Made by a program: the position numbers and the translations under genes. A stretch of DNA of 61,904 bases from an uncultured Bacteroidota bacterium (GTDB taxonomy: Bacteria > Bacteroidota > Bacteroidia > Flavobacteriales > Flavobacteriaceae), in contig CAILWV010000004.1 in assembly GCA_903838055.1 (NCBI GenBank), positions 1 to 61,904 on the forward strand, written 5' to 3'. This document shows positions 1 to 9,325 of the stretch, piece by piece (the stretch's first letter is position 1; each line of letters opens with the position of its first letter). Under the pieces are notes generated by a model. That model did no database searches. It was not told the origin of the DNA and saw only the letters and a list, made by a program, of their open reading frames with translations.

Positions 1-430
1 ACCAACTTGTAGTGTTTCTTCTGGAAGCTTTACAATTACAAATTATAATGCTTCTTTTAGTTATAATGTTACTCCATCATTAGGAGTTATTATTGTTGGA
101 GATTCAGTAACCGCGCCTACAGGTAGTTATACAATAACTGCCACGTCAGGATCTTGCACTTCACCTGTAACTTTGCCAATAGTAATCAATGCGCAACCAT
201 CAGCTTTAATTACGCCAACGTTGGGTGTTGTAACCCAACCAACTTGTAGTGTTTCTTCTGGAAGTTTTACAATTACAAATTACAATGCTGCATATAGTTA
301 TAATGTTACTCCATCATTAGGAGTTATTATATTTGGAAATTCTGTAACCGCACCTTCTGGAAGTTATACAATAACTGCCACGTCAGGATCTTGCACTTCA
401 CCTGTAACTTTGCCAATAGTTATAAATGTA
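1..430 (+). repeat. 237-bp in-frame tandem repeat inside the adhesin gene
   Basis: The segment beginning ACCAACTTGTAGTG at position 1 recurs at 238, giving a 237-bp period (79 codons). The two copies are nearly identical over about 190 bp, including synonymous positions, and differ mainly in a short central stretch. More copies may lie to the left of the window. Confidence 0.9.
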
Positions 431-1126
431 TTTAATTACTCTGCATGTGCAAGTATTGCATTAATAAAAACTGCTCAACTAGATGATTTTAATCATGATC
501 AATTAGCTCAAGTTGGAGAACATATTATTTATACATTTGTAATATCAAATACTGGATTAGTTCCATTGACTAATGTAATAATTAATGATCCACTGCCAGG
601 TGTAATTATGACAGGAGGCCCAATTTCTTTGAATGTAGGCGAAATAGATTCAACCTCATTCACGGGAGTTTATACGATTACTGCTCAAGATATAATTAAT
701 GGAAGTTTAACTAATCAAGCAACGGTTTATGGAACTCCACCATCAGGAAATCAAGTTCATGATTTATCAAGTAGTGAAAGCAATACTAAAGATGATCCAA
801 CAGTATTACCTATTGTAGGTTGTAAAGTCGAAGTTTTCAATGCAGTAACACCAAATAATGATGGTAGTAATGATTTTTTATATATTAGTGGTTTAGATTG
901 TTTTACTGATAATTCAATTGAAATTTTCAACCGTTGGGGAGTTAGTGTTTATGAGATTCAAGGATATGATAATTTGGTTAGGGCATTTAGAGGATATTCT
1001 GAAGGAAGGGTTACTATAAATAAATCGGAACTTTTGCCTTCTGGAACTTACTATTATGTTCTGAAATATAAAGATTATCATGGTAATGCTTTATCTAAAA
1101 CAGGATACTTTTATTTAACACTATAA
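2..1126 (+). CDS. T9SS-exported repeat adhesin, 3' end only (gliding-motility-type C-terminal domain)
   Basis: The frame is open from the first bases of the window, so this is the C-terminal part of a larger surface protein; the first in-frame ATG at 173 is internal. Two copies of a 79-residue Cys-containing repeat (each starting PTCSVSSGSFTITNYNA) occupy about nt 2-430. A DUF11-type domain follows (about nt 445-800; LIKTAQLDD, YTFVISNTGLVPLTNV, TNQATV). The end, about nt 826-1126, is a gliding motility-associated C-terminal domain (NAVTPNNDGSNDFLYI, IEIFNRWGVSVYE, SGTYYYVLKY), the type B sorting signal for T9SS export. The gene behind it encodes a SprF-like partner, the order seen at sprB-sprF in F. 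johnsoniae. Role as a cell-surface adhesin is inferred from domains and context. Confidence 0.9.
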   Translation, partial: PTCSVSSGSFTITNYNASFSYNVTPSLGVIIVGDSVTAPTGSYTITATSGSCTSPVTLPIVINAQPSALITPTLGVVTQPTCSVSSGSFTITNYNAAYSYNVTPSLGVIIFGNSVTAPSGSYTITATSGSCTSPVTLPIVINVFNYSACASIALIKTAQLDDFNHDQLAQVGEHIIYTFVISNTGLVPLTNVIINDPLPGVIMTGGPISLNVGEIDSTSFTGVYTITAQDIINGSLTNQATVYGTPPSGNQVHDLSSSESNTKDDPTVLPIVGCKVEVFNAVTPNNDGSNDFLYISGLDCFTDNSIEIFNRWGVSVYEIQGYDNLVRAFRGYSEGRVTINKSELLPSGTYYYVLKYKDYHGNALSKTGYFYLTL

Positions 1127-1187
1127 GATAATTTTTAAAATATCTAATTAGTGTAAAAAATGCACTACTTAGATTAATATAAACAAT

Positions 1188-2096
1188 ATGAAAACAAATT
1201 TTTTTATTTTCGCTTTGATGTTAGTGGGTTTAGTAAGCTATTCGCAACAAGATTCACAATACACTCAATATATGTATAATACAATGAATGTCAATCCGGC
1301 ATATGCTGGTTCTAGAGGAGTAATGAGTGTCTTTGGTTTGCATAGAACTCAATGGGTTGGTTTAGATGGAGCTCCAGTAACTAATGCTGTCTCAATTAAT
1401 ACCCCTATTGAAAATTCAAATTTAGGTGTTGGCGTATCATTTATAAATGATCGACTTGGGCCTACTGACGAAAATAATATCTCAATTGATTTATCTTACT
1501 CAATTAAAACTTCAGAAACCTATAAATTATCTTTCGGAGTTAAAGGATCAGCAGATTTATTTAGTTTTGATTCTTCAAAATTGAATATTTATTCTTCTGA
1601 TAATTCATTACAAAGTTATAATAATAAATTTTCACCTAATTTAGGTGCAGGTGCTTATTTTCATTCAGATAATTCCTATTTAGGACTGTCTATTCCTAAT
1701 TTTTTTGAAACAAAACGCTATAGTGATAATGACTATGTTGTCTATAAAGAAAAAATGAATTTTTATTTAATTGGTGGTTATGTTTTTGATTTAAGTCCAA
1801 ATTTAAAATTTAAACCCGCATTTTTAGGCAAAATGGTACAAGGAGCTCCTTTACAATTAGATGTCTCGGCAAATTTTATGTTAAATGATAAATTTGTATT
1901 AGGTGCAGCATGGAGATGGAGTGCAGCTGCTAGTTTAATGGCAGGTTTTCAAGTTAATGATGGCTTATTTATTGGCTATGGTTATGATTTAGATTCAACC
2001 AAATTAGCTCATTATAATTCGGGATCTCATGAAATATTTTTACGTTTTGAATTGTTTAATAGACAAAGCAGGATTGTTTCTCCAAGATTTTTCTAA
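1188..2096 (+). CDS. PorP/SprF family type IX secretion membrane protein
   Basis: The 302-residue product has a signal peptide (cleavage near SYSQQDSQ) followed by the hallmark start of this family, QYTQYMYNTMNVNPAYAGSRG. The rest is an outer-membrane beta-barrel pattern ending in an aromatic-rich strand (RFELFNRQSRIVSPRFF). SprF-type proteins accompany adhesins carrying type B C-terminal domains and are needed for their secretion or surface attachment. Here it lies 61 bp behind such an adhesin and 53 bp before an OmpA-family gene, so the three probably form one transcription unit. I recognise the family; which adhesin it serves is inferred from position. Confidence 0.92.
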   Translation: MKTNFFIFALMLVGLVSYSQQDSQYTQYMYNTMNVNPAYAGSRGVMSVFGLHRTQWVGLDGAPVTNAVSINTPIENSNLGVGVSFINDRLGPTDENNISIDLSYSIKTSETYKLSFGVKGSADLFSFDSSKLNIYSSDNSLQSYNNKFSPNLGAGAYFHSDNSYLGLSIPNFFETKRYSDNDYVVYKEKMNFYLIGGYVFDLSPNLKFKPAFLGKMVQGAPLQLDVSANFMLNDKFVLGAAWRWSAAASLMAGFQVNDGLFIGYGYDLDSTKLAHYNSGSHEIFLRFELFNRQSRIVSPRFF

Positions 2097-2149
2097 GTAA
2101 TGATAATATGAAGAAATTAAACATACTAAAATTTTAAAACAATATAACC

Positions 2150-4096
2150 GTGATAAATTATAAAAAAATAACCTTATTAATTGCATGTATTGCTTCATTT
2201 TGCATGTTCTCTCAAAAAGTTAAAGAAGCAAAAGCAGACAAGGCTTATGATAAATTAGCATATGTTGATGCGATAAAAACCTATGAACGTGTCGTTGCTA
2301 GGGGATTAAAATCACAAGATTTATTGCAAAAGTTAGGTAATGCTTATTATTTTAAAGCAGATTTAGTAAATGCAGCTAAATGGTATGGCGAATTGTTCGC
2401 TTATACCCAAAATATTGATCCAGAATATTACTATCGTTATGCACAATCACTTAAAGAAGTTAAAGAATATGCGAAGGCAGACCAAATCTTATCTAAGTTC
2501 AATGAATTAAAAGGAACTGATTTAAGAGCAAAATTGGCTATAAATGCTAAGGATTATTTAGACCAGATTAAAAAAAATTCGGGAAGATATATTGTTGAAA
2601 GTGCAGGTATAAATTCAAAGTTTTCGGATTTTGGAAGTGCTTTTTTTAATAATAAAATTGTCTTTGCTTCAGCTCGAGATACCAGTAGTTTTGCAAATAG
2701 ACGCCACTCATGGACTGGAGAAGGATTCACAAATTTATTTAAAGCAGATGTTTTATCTGATGGATCATTGACAAAAGCTGAAAGATTTAGTTCTGATATT
2801 AATTCGAGAGTGAATGAGTCAACCCCGGTATTTACAAAAGATGGTAAAACAGTTTACTTTACTAGAAATAATTATATAGAAGGAAAATTAGGTAAAGATT
2901 CAGAAAAAACTACATTGCTTAAATTGTATAAAGCAACTTTAGAAGGTGAAAAGTGGATTAATATTAAAGAGTTACCTTTTAATAGTAATAATTACAGTAT
3001 CGCTCATCCTACTTTAAGTGCTGATGAACATACTTTATTTTTTGCTTCTGATATGTCGGGAACTTTAGGTCAGTCTGATTTGTATAAAATTGCAATAAAT
3101 AACGATGGTTCTTTTGGCACTCCAACAAATCTTGGAAAAAAAATAAATACTGAAGGTCGTGAAACATTTCCAATGTTAACTTCAAATGGAGAATTATACT
3201 TTGCATCCGATGGCCATCCTGGGCTTGGAGGATTAGATATTTTTGTTGCCAAAATGGATATAGATGGCAATTTTGGTGAACCAGTAAACATTGGTGAACC
3301 AGTAAATAGTTCTTATGATGATTTTGCTTTTTTAATTAACGATAGCTCCCGTTTGGGTTATTTCACTTCTAACAGAGAAGGAGGTAAGGGAGGTGATGAT
3401 ATTTATAAATTTAAAGAATTGAAAAAATTAGTAACTAAATGCGAGCAAGATTTAGCAGGTGTTGTTACTGATAAAGAAACAGGCTTACCTCTTTATAATG
3501 CTAAAGTTTCATTATTGGATGTTGATTTTAAAACACTTAAAGATGTTGAATCTGATAAAGATGGAAAATTTGATTTCGGATTAAAAAATTGTAAAACAGT
3601 ATTTTATATTAAAGTTGATAAACAAGATTTCGTTCCAACACAAACTAACTTAATTACAATTAAAGAAGATGAGACAAGTTTTATTGAAATTTCATTAGAA
3701 AAACCCTCTCAAATAATTAAAAAAGGAAGTGATTTAATGAAATTGTTTAATATTAGTATTATACATTTTGATTTAGGAAAATACAACATTCGAGCAGATG
3801 CCGAAATTGAATTGGCTAAAATATTAGACGTTTTAGAACAATATCCTCAAATGGAAGTCGATATACGTTCCCATACGGATAGTCGTCAATCTGCTGAAAA
3901 AAACAGAACACTTTCTCAAAATAGAGCAACATCAACTATGGACTGGTTTACTAAAAAGGGAATTGCAAAAAATAGATTAACTGCCAAAGGTTATGGAGAA
4001 TCTCAATTACTTAATAAATGTGCTGATGGGGTTAAATGTACTGAAGAAGAACACCAAGCCAATAGACGTAGTGAATTCATAGTCACTAAAATATAA
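2150..4096 (+). CDS. OmpA family protein with TPR, PD40 and carboxypeptidase-regulatory-like domains
   Basis: The 648-residue envelope protein starts at GTG. An in-frame TAA at 2135 lies just upstream, and this start gives a proper signal peptide (MINYKK then a hydrophobic run to FSQ). Order of domains: TPR-like helices (about 25-135), PD40/WD40-like beta-propeller repeats (about 160-420; STPVFTKDGKTVYFTR, HPTLSADEHTLFFASD), a carboxypeptidase-regulatory-like fold (about 437-515), and an OmpA C-terminal peptidoglycan-binding domain (about 535-648; IRSHTDSR, NRATSTMDWF, NRRSEF). It probably anchors the surface complex of the two preceding genes to peptidoglycan. It resembles the PorE/SprE-neighbour class of proteins, but I do not assign it to a named component. 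Confidence 0.9.
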   Translation: MINYKKITLLIACIASFCMFSQKVKEAKADKAYDKLAYVDAIKTYERVVARGLKSQDLLQKLGNAYYFKADLVNAAKWYGELFAYTQNIDPEYYYRYAQSLKEVKEYAKADQILSKFNELKGTDLRAKLAINAKDYLDQIKKNSGRYIVESAGINSKFSDFGSAFFNNKIVFASARDTSSFANRRHSWTGEGFTNLFKADVLSDGSLTKAERFSSDINSRVNESTPVFTKDGKTVYFTRNNYIEGKLGKDSEKTTLLKLYKATLEGEKWINIKELPFNSNNYSIAHPTLSADEHTLFFASDMSGTLGQSDLYKIAINNDGSFGTPTNLGKKINTEGRETFPMLTSNGELYFASDGHPGLGGLDIFVAKMDIDGNFGEPVNIGEPVNSSYDDFAFLINDSSRLGYFTSNREGGKGGDDIYKFKELKKLVTKCEQDLAGVVTDKETGLPLYNAKVSLLDVDFKTLKDVESDKDGKFDFGLKNCKTVFYIKVDKQDFVPTQTNLITIKEDETSFIEISLEKPSQIIKKGSDLMKLFNISIIHFDLGKYNIRADAEIELAKILDVLEQYPQMEVDIRSHTDSRQSAEKNRTLSQNRATSTMDWFTKKGIAKNRLTAKGYGESQLLNKCADGVKCTEEEHQANRRSEFIVTKI

Positions 4097-4147
4097 ATTT
4101 TTTAAATTAATTAATTCAAGTTATTATTTATTAATTCACTTTGATGG

Positions 4148-4186
4148 AAAGCAGTTGCAAAAAAATAATGCAACTGCTTTTTTATT
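4148..4186 (+). terminator. Rho-independent terminator after the adhesin/PorP/OmpA unit
   Basis: A perfect 12-bp stem (AAAGCAGTTGCA at 4148-4159 with its complement at 4169-4180) encloses a 9-nt loop and is followed by a T run. Confidence 0.9.
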
Positions 4187-4258
4187 TAAATAAATGTTAT
4201 GTAGATGCATGATTAATATTTATTAATTTTATAGCATTAATTATGAAAAAAAATAGAA

Positions 4259-5266
4259 ATGTATCAAACAAAAATAAGTGGATTAGGCTATTTCGTTCCC
4301 GAAAATATTGTCACTAATAATGATTTAGCTGAAATCATGGACACTTCAGATGAATGGATTCAAGAACGAACCGGTATAAAAGAGAGAAGACATATAATAA
4401 AAGGTGAAGACACTACAACTTCCATGGGTGTAAAGGCAGCTAGAATTGCTATTGAAAGATCTGGTGTTGTCTATCAAGATATTGATTTTATAGTTTTTGC
4501 AACTATTTCCCCCGATTATTATTTTCCAGGTCCAGGTGTCGCATTGCAACACGAACTTGGTTTGAAAACTGTAGGAGCTTTAGATATAAGAAATCAATGT
4601 TCAGGTTTTATTTATGCTTTGTCGGTTGCTGATCAATTTATTAAGACAGGTATGTACAAAAACATACTTGTTGTTGCATCCGAGTTGCAATCTTTAGGTT
4701 TGGATATGACTAATCGAGGTCGTGGAGTTTCAGTTATATTTGGTGATGGAGCAGGTGCAGCAGTTTTAAGTAGAGAACAAAATAGTAATAAAGGAATTCT
4801 ATCTACCCATTTACATTCAGAAGGCGAACATGCTAAAGAGTTAGCACTATTAGCTCCAGGCATGGGTGGAAGATGGATTACAGATGTTTTGGCGGATAAT
4901 AATCCAGATGATGAAACTTATTTTCCGCATATGAATGGACAATTTGTATTTAAAAATGCAGTGTTAAGGTTTACGGAAGTAATAAATGAAGCCTTAGTTG
5001 CAAATAGTCTACAAGTTTCAGATATTGATATGCTAATCCCGCACCAAGCAAATCTTAGAATTTCTCAATTCATTCAGAAAAAATTTGGCCTCGAAGATCA
5101 TCAAGTTTTTAATAATATTCAGAAATATGGAAATACTACAGCCGCATCTATTCCAATTGCTTTAACCGAAGCGTGGGAACAAGGAAAAATAAAAGAAAAT
5201 GATACTATAGTTTTAGCAGCTTTTGGAAGCGGTTTTACTTGGGCAAGTGCCATTATTAAGTGGTAA
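4259..5266 (+). CDS. fabH: 3-oxoacyl-ACP synthase III (FabH family)
   Basis: The 335-residue thiolase-fold enzyme condenses an acyl-CoA with malonyl-ACP to start fatty-acid (or related) chains. The catalytic triad is in place: Cys114 (RNQCSGF), His262 (PHQANLRIS) and Asn292 (KYGNTTAAS). The C-terminal GSGFTWASAIIKW is the usual end of the family. It stands alone between two terminators, not next to plsX or rpmF, where the housekeeping copy is commonly found. It may therefore be a second KAS III with another acyl preference; the sequence alone does not settle this. Confidence 0.88.
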   Translation: MYQTKISGLGYFVPENIVTNNDLAEIMDTSDEWIQERTGIKERRHIIKGEDTTTSMGVKAARIAIERSGVVYQDIDFIVFATISPDYYFPGPGVALQHELGLKTVGALDIRNQCSGFIYALSVADQFIKTGMYKNILVVASELQSLGLDMTNRGRGVSVIFGDGAGAAVLSREQNSNKGILSTHLHSEGEHAKELALLAPGMGGRWITDVLADNNPDDETYFPHMNGQFVFKNAVLRFTEVINEALVANSLQVSDIDMLIPHQANLRISQFIQKKFGLEDHQVFNNIQKYGNTTAASIPIALTEAWEQGKIKENDTIVLAAFGSGFTWASAIIKW

Positions 5267-5286
5267 TATAATATCATGATTTATTT

Positions 5287-5317
5287 AAAACTCGAAAATT
5301 TTCTTTCGAGTTTTTTT
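5287..5317 (+). terminator. Terminator after the FabH-family gene
   Basis: An 11-bp perfect stem (5287-5297 with 5304-5314, core ACTCGAAA/TTTCGAGT) with a 6-nt loop is followed by a T run. Confidence 0.88.
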
Positions 5318-5365
5318 ATGCCTTTTTTGATTGGAATGAAAGGTGTAATTTTCCCAATAAAATTC

Positions 5366-5373
5366 TATCTTTG
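5366..5373 (+). promoter_or_regulatory. Minus-7 box of argS
   Basis: TATCTTTG matches the Bacteroidota TAnnTTTG box and sits 20 nt before the argS ATG. No TTG occurs at the usual distance upstream. Confidence 0.55.
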
Positions 5374-5393
5374 CTCCTTTAAAAATTACTATA

Positions 5394-7181
5394 ATGTTAT
5401 TACAAAAGATCCTGTCACCAGCCATAATTCAAGCAATTAACCAGCAATTTAGTACTACTATCGAAAAAATTGAATTTCAGGCAACTAGGAAAGATTTTGA
5501 AGGAGATATTACTGTTGTAATTTTTCCTTTATTGAAAATTATTAAAGGAAATCCTGTAGATATTGGAACTAAAATTGGAAACTTTTTAGTAGAAAATGTA
5601 AAAGAAGTCGAGAAATTTAATGTTGTTGCAGGGTTCTTAAACATTGTAATTTCAGATGGTTATTATATTGATTTTTTCAATTCTATAAAAGACAATACTA
5701 CTTTTGGGTTTGTTTCTCCTGCTACAAATGAAAAAGCGATTATGGTTGAGTATTCCTCTCCTAACACTAATAAACCATTACATCTTGGGCACATTCGTAA
5801 TAACCTTTTGGGTTATTCGGTTGCAGAAATTATTAAGGCTTCCGGTAAAAAAGTATATAAAACTCAAATTATCAACGACAGAGGAATTCATATTTGTAAG
5901 TCGATGTTGGCTTGGCAGAAATTTGGAGAAGGGCAAACTCCGGAAAGTACAGGTTTGAAAGGAGATAAATTGGTTGGTAATTTCTATGTTCAATTTGATA
6001 AGGTTTACAAATCGGAAATTTCTGCTTTAATGTCTCAAGGAAAAACCGAAGAGGAAGCAAAAAAACTTTCCCCAGTTATCCTTGAAGCACAACAAATGTT
6101 ACTCGATTGGGAAGCAGGAAAACCAGAAGTTATGCAACTTTGGAAAACTATGAACCAATGGGTTTACGATGGTTTTGAACAAACGTATAAAAATTTAGGA
6201 GTTAATTTTGATTCCTATTATTACGAATCTAACACCTATTTATTAGGGAAAGAAGTAGTTCAATTAGGTTTAGAAAAAGGAATTTTCGAAAAAGATCCTG
6301 ATGGTTCTGTTTGGATTGACTTAACACCTGATGGTTTAGATAGAAAAATTGTTCTTCGTTCGGATGGTACTGCAGTTTACATGACACAAGATATTGGAAC
6401 AGCGATTCAACGTGTTAAAGATTTTTCAGATGTTGGAGGAATGGTTTATACCGTTGGTAATGAACAAGATTACCATTTTAAAGTATTGTTTTTAATTCTG
6501 AAAAAATTAGGTTTTGAGTGGGCTACCAATTTATTTCATTTATCCTATGGAATGGTAGAATTACCTTCAGGAAAAATGAAATCTAGAGAAGGCACTGTTG
6601 TTGATGCAGATGATTTGATGGAAGAAATGACCACAACGGCAAAAACTATTTCTGAGGAACTAGGGAAATTAGATGGTTATTCGGATGCTGAAAAAGCTAA
6701 ATTATATAAAACAATCGGCCTTGGAGCATTGAAATATTATATGCTAAAAGTAGATCCTAAAAAATCAATGATGTTCAATCCAGAAGAATCTGTAGATTTT
6801 GCTGGAAATACTGGGCCATTCATTCAATATACTTACGCTCGAATACAATCTATTTTGCGTAAAGCAGATTTTGATTTTAATTCTGTTATTTTGAATGCTA
6901 GAGAGGAATCACTGCATCCTAAAGAGAAAGAATTATTAAAACAAATCGCTCTTTTTCCAGAAGTAATTCAAGATGCTGCCAACAATCATAGTCCTGCATT
7001 AGTTGCAAATTTTACTTATGATTTGGTTAAAGAATACAATTCATTCTACCAAACGGTTTCTATTCTTGGAGAAGAAAATCAAACAAGAAAAGTTTTCCGA
7101 GTTCAATTGTCTCAAAAAGTTGCGGACACTATTAAATTAGCATTTCAACTTTTGGGAATTGAAGTTCCAGAAAGAATGTAA
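5394..7181 (+). CDS. argS: Arginine--tRNA ligase
   Basis: The 595-residue class I aminoacyl-tRNA synthetase charges tRNA-Arg. An N-terminal additional domain (about 1-110) precedes the Rossmann fold with the HIGH-type motif HLGH (130-133, within NTNKPLHLGHIRNN). The KMSKS equivalent is KMKSREG (394-400). The C-terminal helical DALR anticodon-binding domain contains FAGNTGPFIQYTYAR. Length and motif order are typical for ArgS. It is a single-gene unit between the FabH terminator and ffh, with its own minus-7 box. Confidence 0.97.
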   Translation: MLLQKILSPAIIQAINQQFSTTIEKIEFQATRKDFEGDITVVIFPLLKIIKGNPVDIGTKIGNFLVENVKEVEKFNVVAGFLNIVISDGYYIDFFNSIKDNTTFGFVSPATNEKAIMVEYSSPNTNKPLHLGHIRNNLLGYSVAEIIKASGKKVYKTQIINDRGIHICKSMLAWQKFGEGQTPESTGLKGDKLVGNFYVQFDKVYKSEISALMSQGKTEEEAKKLSPVILEAQQMLLDWEAGKPEVMQLWKTMNQWVYDGFEQTYKNLGVNFDSYYYESNTYLLGKEVVQLGLEKGIFEKDPDGSVWIDLTPDGLDRKIVLRSDGTAVYMTQDIGTAIQRVKDFSDVGGMVYTVGNEQDYHFKVLFLILKKLGFEWATNLFHLSYGMVELPSGKMKSREGTVVDADDLMEEMTTTAKTISEELGKLDGYSDAEKAKLYKTIGLGALKYYMLKVDPKKSMMFNPEESVDFAGNTGPFIQYTYARIQSILRKADFDFNSVILNAREESLHPKEKELLKQIALFPEVIQDAANNHSPALVANFTYDLVKEYNSFYQTVSILGEENQTRKVFRVQLSQKVADTIKLAFQLLGIEVPERM

Positions 7182-7196
7182 AAACGAAATTTACAA

Positions 7197-7236
7197 TAAA
7201 TTCTGAATTCTGAATTCTAAATTCTGAATTCTAAAA
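7197..7236 (+). repeat. Short tandem GAATTCT-type repeats between argS and ffh
   Basis: TTCTGAATTC units (GAATTCT followed by G or A) recur four times between about 7200 and 7233, directly before the ffh minus-7 box. This is low-complexity spacer DNA with no assigned role. Confidence 0.7.
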
Positions 7237-7238
7237 CT

Positions 7239-7246
7239 TATATTTG
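7239..7246 (+). promoter_or_regulatory. Minus-7 box of ffh
   Basis: TATATTTG matches the TAnnTTTG box and lies 23 nt before the ffh ATG, immediately after the GAATTCT repeats. Confidence 0.6.
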
Positions 7247-7269
7247 CAATTCAAAAAAAATAGATTTCT

Positions 7270-8616
7270 ATGTTCAATAATTTAAGCGAAAAACTAGATA
7301 AAGCATTCCATATTCTAAAAGGACATGGTAAAATTACCGAAGTAAACGTTGCCGATACTTTAAAAGAAGTTCGTCGTGCTTTGTTAGATGCCGATGTTAA
7401 CTTTAAAATTGCTAAAGATTTTACTACTAAAGTCAAGGAAAAAGCAATGGGACAAAACGTATTAACCACTTTAGAGCCAGGACAATTATTGGTGAAATTG
7501 GTAAAAGATGAATTGACCGAATTAATGGGTGGGGATGCAGCAGGAATCAATCTTTCTGGAAATCCAACTGTGATTTTAATGTCGGGTTTACAAGGATCTG
7601 GTAAAACTACTTTCTCTGGGAAACTTGCTAATTATCTTAAAACAAAAAAGAACAAAAAGCCACTTTTAGTTGCTTGTGATATATACCGTCCTGCTGCAAT
7701 CAATCAGTTGCATGTAGTTGGAGATCAAATAGGCGTAGAGGTATATTCGGAGCCTGAAAATAAAAATCCTGAAGACATTTCACTTAAAGCAATTGCTTAT
7801 GCTAAAGCAAATGGATTTAATGTTGTTATTGTCGATACTGCTGGTCGTTTGGCTGTGGATGAGGAAATGATGACCGAAATTGCAAATGTTCATAAAGCAA
7901 TTCAACCTCAAGAAACATTGTTTGTTGTAGATTCAATGACAGGTCAAGATGCTGTTAATACTGCTAAAGCCTTTAACGATAGATTAAATTTTGATGGGGT
8001 TATTCTTACAAAATTAGATGGAGATACTCGTGGTGGAGCAGCAATTACTATTAAATCAGTAGTAAACAAACCAATTAAATTTGTTGGAACTGGTGAAAAA
8101 ATGGACGCTATTGACGTGTTCTATCCTTCACGTATGGCCGATCGTATTCTTGGTATGGGAGATGTTGTTTCTTTAGTTGAAAGAGCTCAAGAGCAATATA
8201 ATGAGGAAGAAGCAAGAAAATTGCAAAAGAAAATTGCAAAAAATGAATTCGGTTTTGATGATTTCTTGTCACAAATACAACAAATCAAAAAAATGGGAAG
8301 TATGAAAGATTTGATTGGAATGATTCCTGGTGCTGGTAAAGCAATGAAAGATGTTGAAATTGAAGATGATGCTTTCAAACACATTGAAGCAATCATCCAT
8401 TCGATGACACCAATAGAAAGAAGTAGACCTTCTTTAATTGACATGAAACGTAAAACTAGAATTGCAAAAGGTTCTGGTAGAAAAATAGAAGAAGTAAATC
8501 AATTGATGAAACAATTCGAACAGATGAGTAAAATGATGAAGATGATGCAAGGACCGGGAGGAAAAAATATGATGCGTATGATGGGCGGAATGAAAGGCGG
8601 AATGCCGCAAATGTAA
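7270..8616 (+). CDS. ffh: Signal recognition particle protein Ffh (SRP54)
   Basis: The 448-residue SRP GTPase binds signal sequences of nascent membrane and secreted proteins and docks with FtsY, which is encoded at 35.8 kb. The N domain (about 1-90) precedes the G domain with G1 GLQGSGKTT (106-114), G3 DTAGR (189-193) and G4 TKLDGDTRGG (from 247). The C-terminal M domain (about 325-448) is rich in methionine and ends MMRMMGGMKGGMPQM. The start fits the usual MFNNLSEKLDKAF opening. It is a single-gene unit closed by a hairpin. Confidence 0.97.
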   Translation: MFNNLSEKLDKAFHILKGHGKITEVNVADTLKEVRRALLDADVNFKIAKDFTTKVKEKAMGQNVLTTLEPGQLLVKLVKDELTELMGGDAAGINLSGNPTVILMSGLQGSGKTTFSGKLANYLKTKKNKKPLLVACDIYRPAAINQLHVVGDQIGVEVYSEPENKNPEDISLKAIAYAKANGFNVVIVDTAGRLAVDEEMMTEIANVHKAIQPQETLFVVDSMTGQDAVNTAKAFNDRLNFDGVILTKLDGDTRGGAAITIKSVVNKPIKFVGTGEKMDAIDVFYPSRMADRILGMGDVVSLVERAQEQYNEEEARKLQKKIAKNEFGFDDFLSQIQQIKKMGSMKDLIGMIPGAGKAMKDVEIEDDAFKHIEAIIHSMTPIERSRPSLIDMKRKTRIAKGSGRKIEEVNQLMKQFEQMSKMMKMMQGPGGKNMMRMMGGMKGGMPQM

Positions 8617-8621
8617 TGTAG

Positions 8622-8648
8622 AGACGTGATTTATCACGTCTTTTTTAT
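8622..8648 (+). terminator. Terminator after ffh
   Basis: The palindrome AGACGTGATTTATCACGTCT (8622-8641) gives a 9-bp stem and is followed by TTTTTATT. The arms are strong enough to act as a terminator. Confidence 0.8.
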
Positions 8649-8714
8649 TGAGTGGTTGGTAAGCAAATTCAAAAGTGCAGGGACAATAAAAGTAGATAAC
8701 AATAACTAATATTG

Positions 8715-9293
8715 ATGAATGAACTAGTACAAAAACATATTGGAAAGAAAAGAATATTTACTGTTGAAAAAAAAGGAGTTAGATATCAAAGATTTGAGGA
8801 AGGCAAATATATTGATGAACTTTATAAATGGGAAAATATTGGTTTTGATGAAACTATAATAAGTCAATTACCATCTAAATTTGAAATGTTATTATTTGGT
8901 TCTCTTATGATGAACGTTTTAACATTGACAATTCCATTTACTTTAGATGGCAATGACAAAGTAATTGGTGTTATAATTGGTATTTTTACTTTGGCAACAA
9001 TATTAATAACTAAAAAATTATTTACCAAGAAATTTGAAAAGATCCTAACTGGTGGATATCCTATGAGTTTCTTCTATTTTGAAAGTCACAAAAATGATGT
9101 AGATGCTTTTATTAAAGTATTGAAAAAAAATAAAATAGATTTTTTAAAGCATAAATATATTGATAAAGAAGAATATGAAAATATTGAATCCTATTATACT
9201 AGATTAAACTGGTTAAAAGATGAAGAGATTATAACAGAAGAAGAATACAAAATATTTAAAGGAAAAAAAATTAATCCAATTATAGGATTCTAA
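8715..9293 (+). CDS. Uncharacterised membrane protein with SHOCT-like C-terminus
   Basis: The product is a 192-residue protein of unknown function. The ATG at 8715 is preferred over the adjacent in-frame TTG at 8712. The N-terminal part (about 1-50) is short strands rich in charged and aromatic residues, loosely like bacterial PH domains. Two membrane segments follow (about 58-78 and 84-102). The last 30 residues (LNWLKDEEIITEEEYKIFKGKK) look like a SHOCT motif, a short helical element found at the ends of many small bacterial membrane proteins. It stands alone between ffh and folD. The SHOCT call is by eye and tentative. Confidence 0.75.
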   Translation: MNELVQKHIGKKRIFTVEKKGVRYQRFEEGKYIDELYKWENIGFDETIISQLPSKFEMLLFGSLMMNVLTLTIPFTLDGNDKVIGVIIGIFTLATILITKKLFTKKFEKILTGGYPMSFFYFESHKNDVDAFIKVLKKNKIDFLKHKYIDKEEYENIESYYTRLNWLKDEEIITEEEYKIFKGKKINPIIGF

Positions 9294-9325
9294 AACAACA
9301 ACACAACACACAAAATAACTACACA

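Noticed and set aside
8622..8641. AGACGTGA palindrome as a regulator site
   Set aside because: Its place right after ffh and the T run following it make a terminator the simpler reading.
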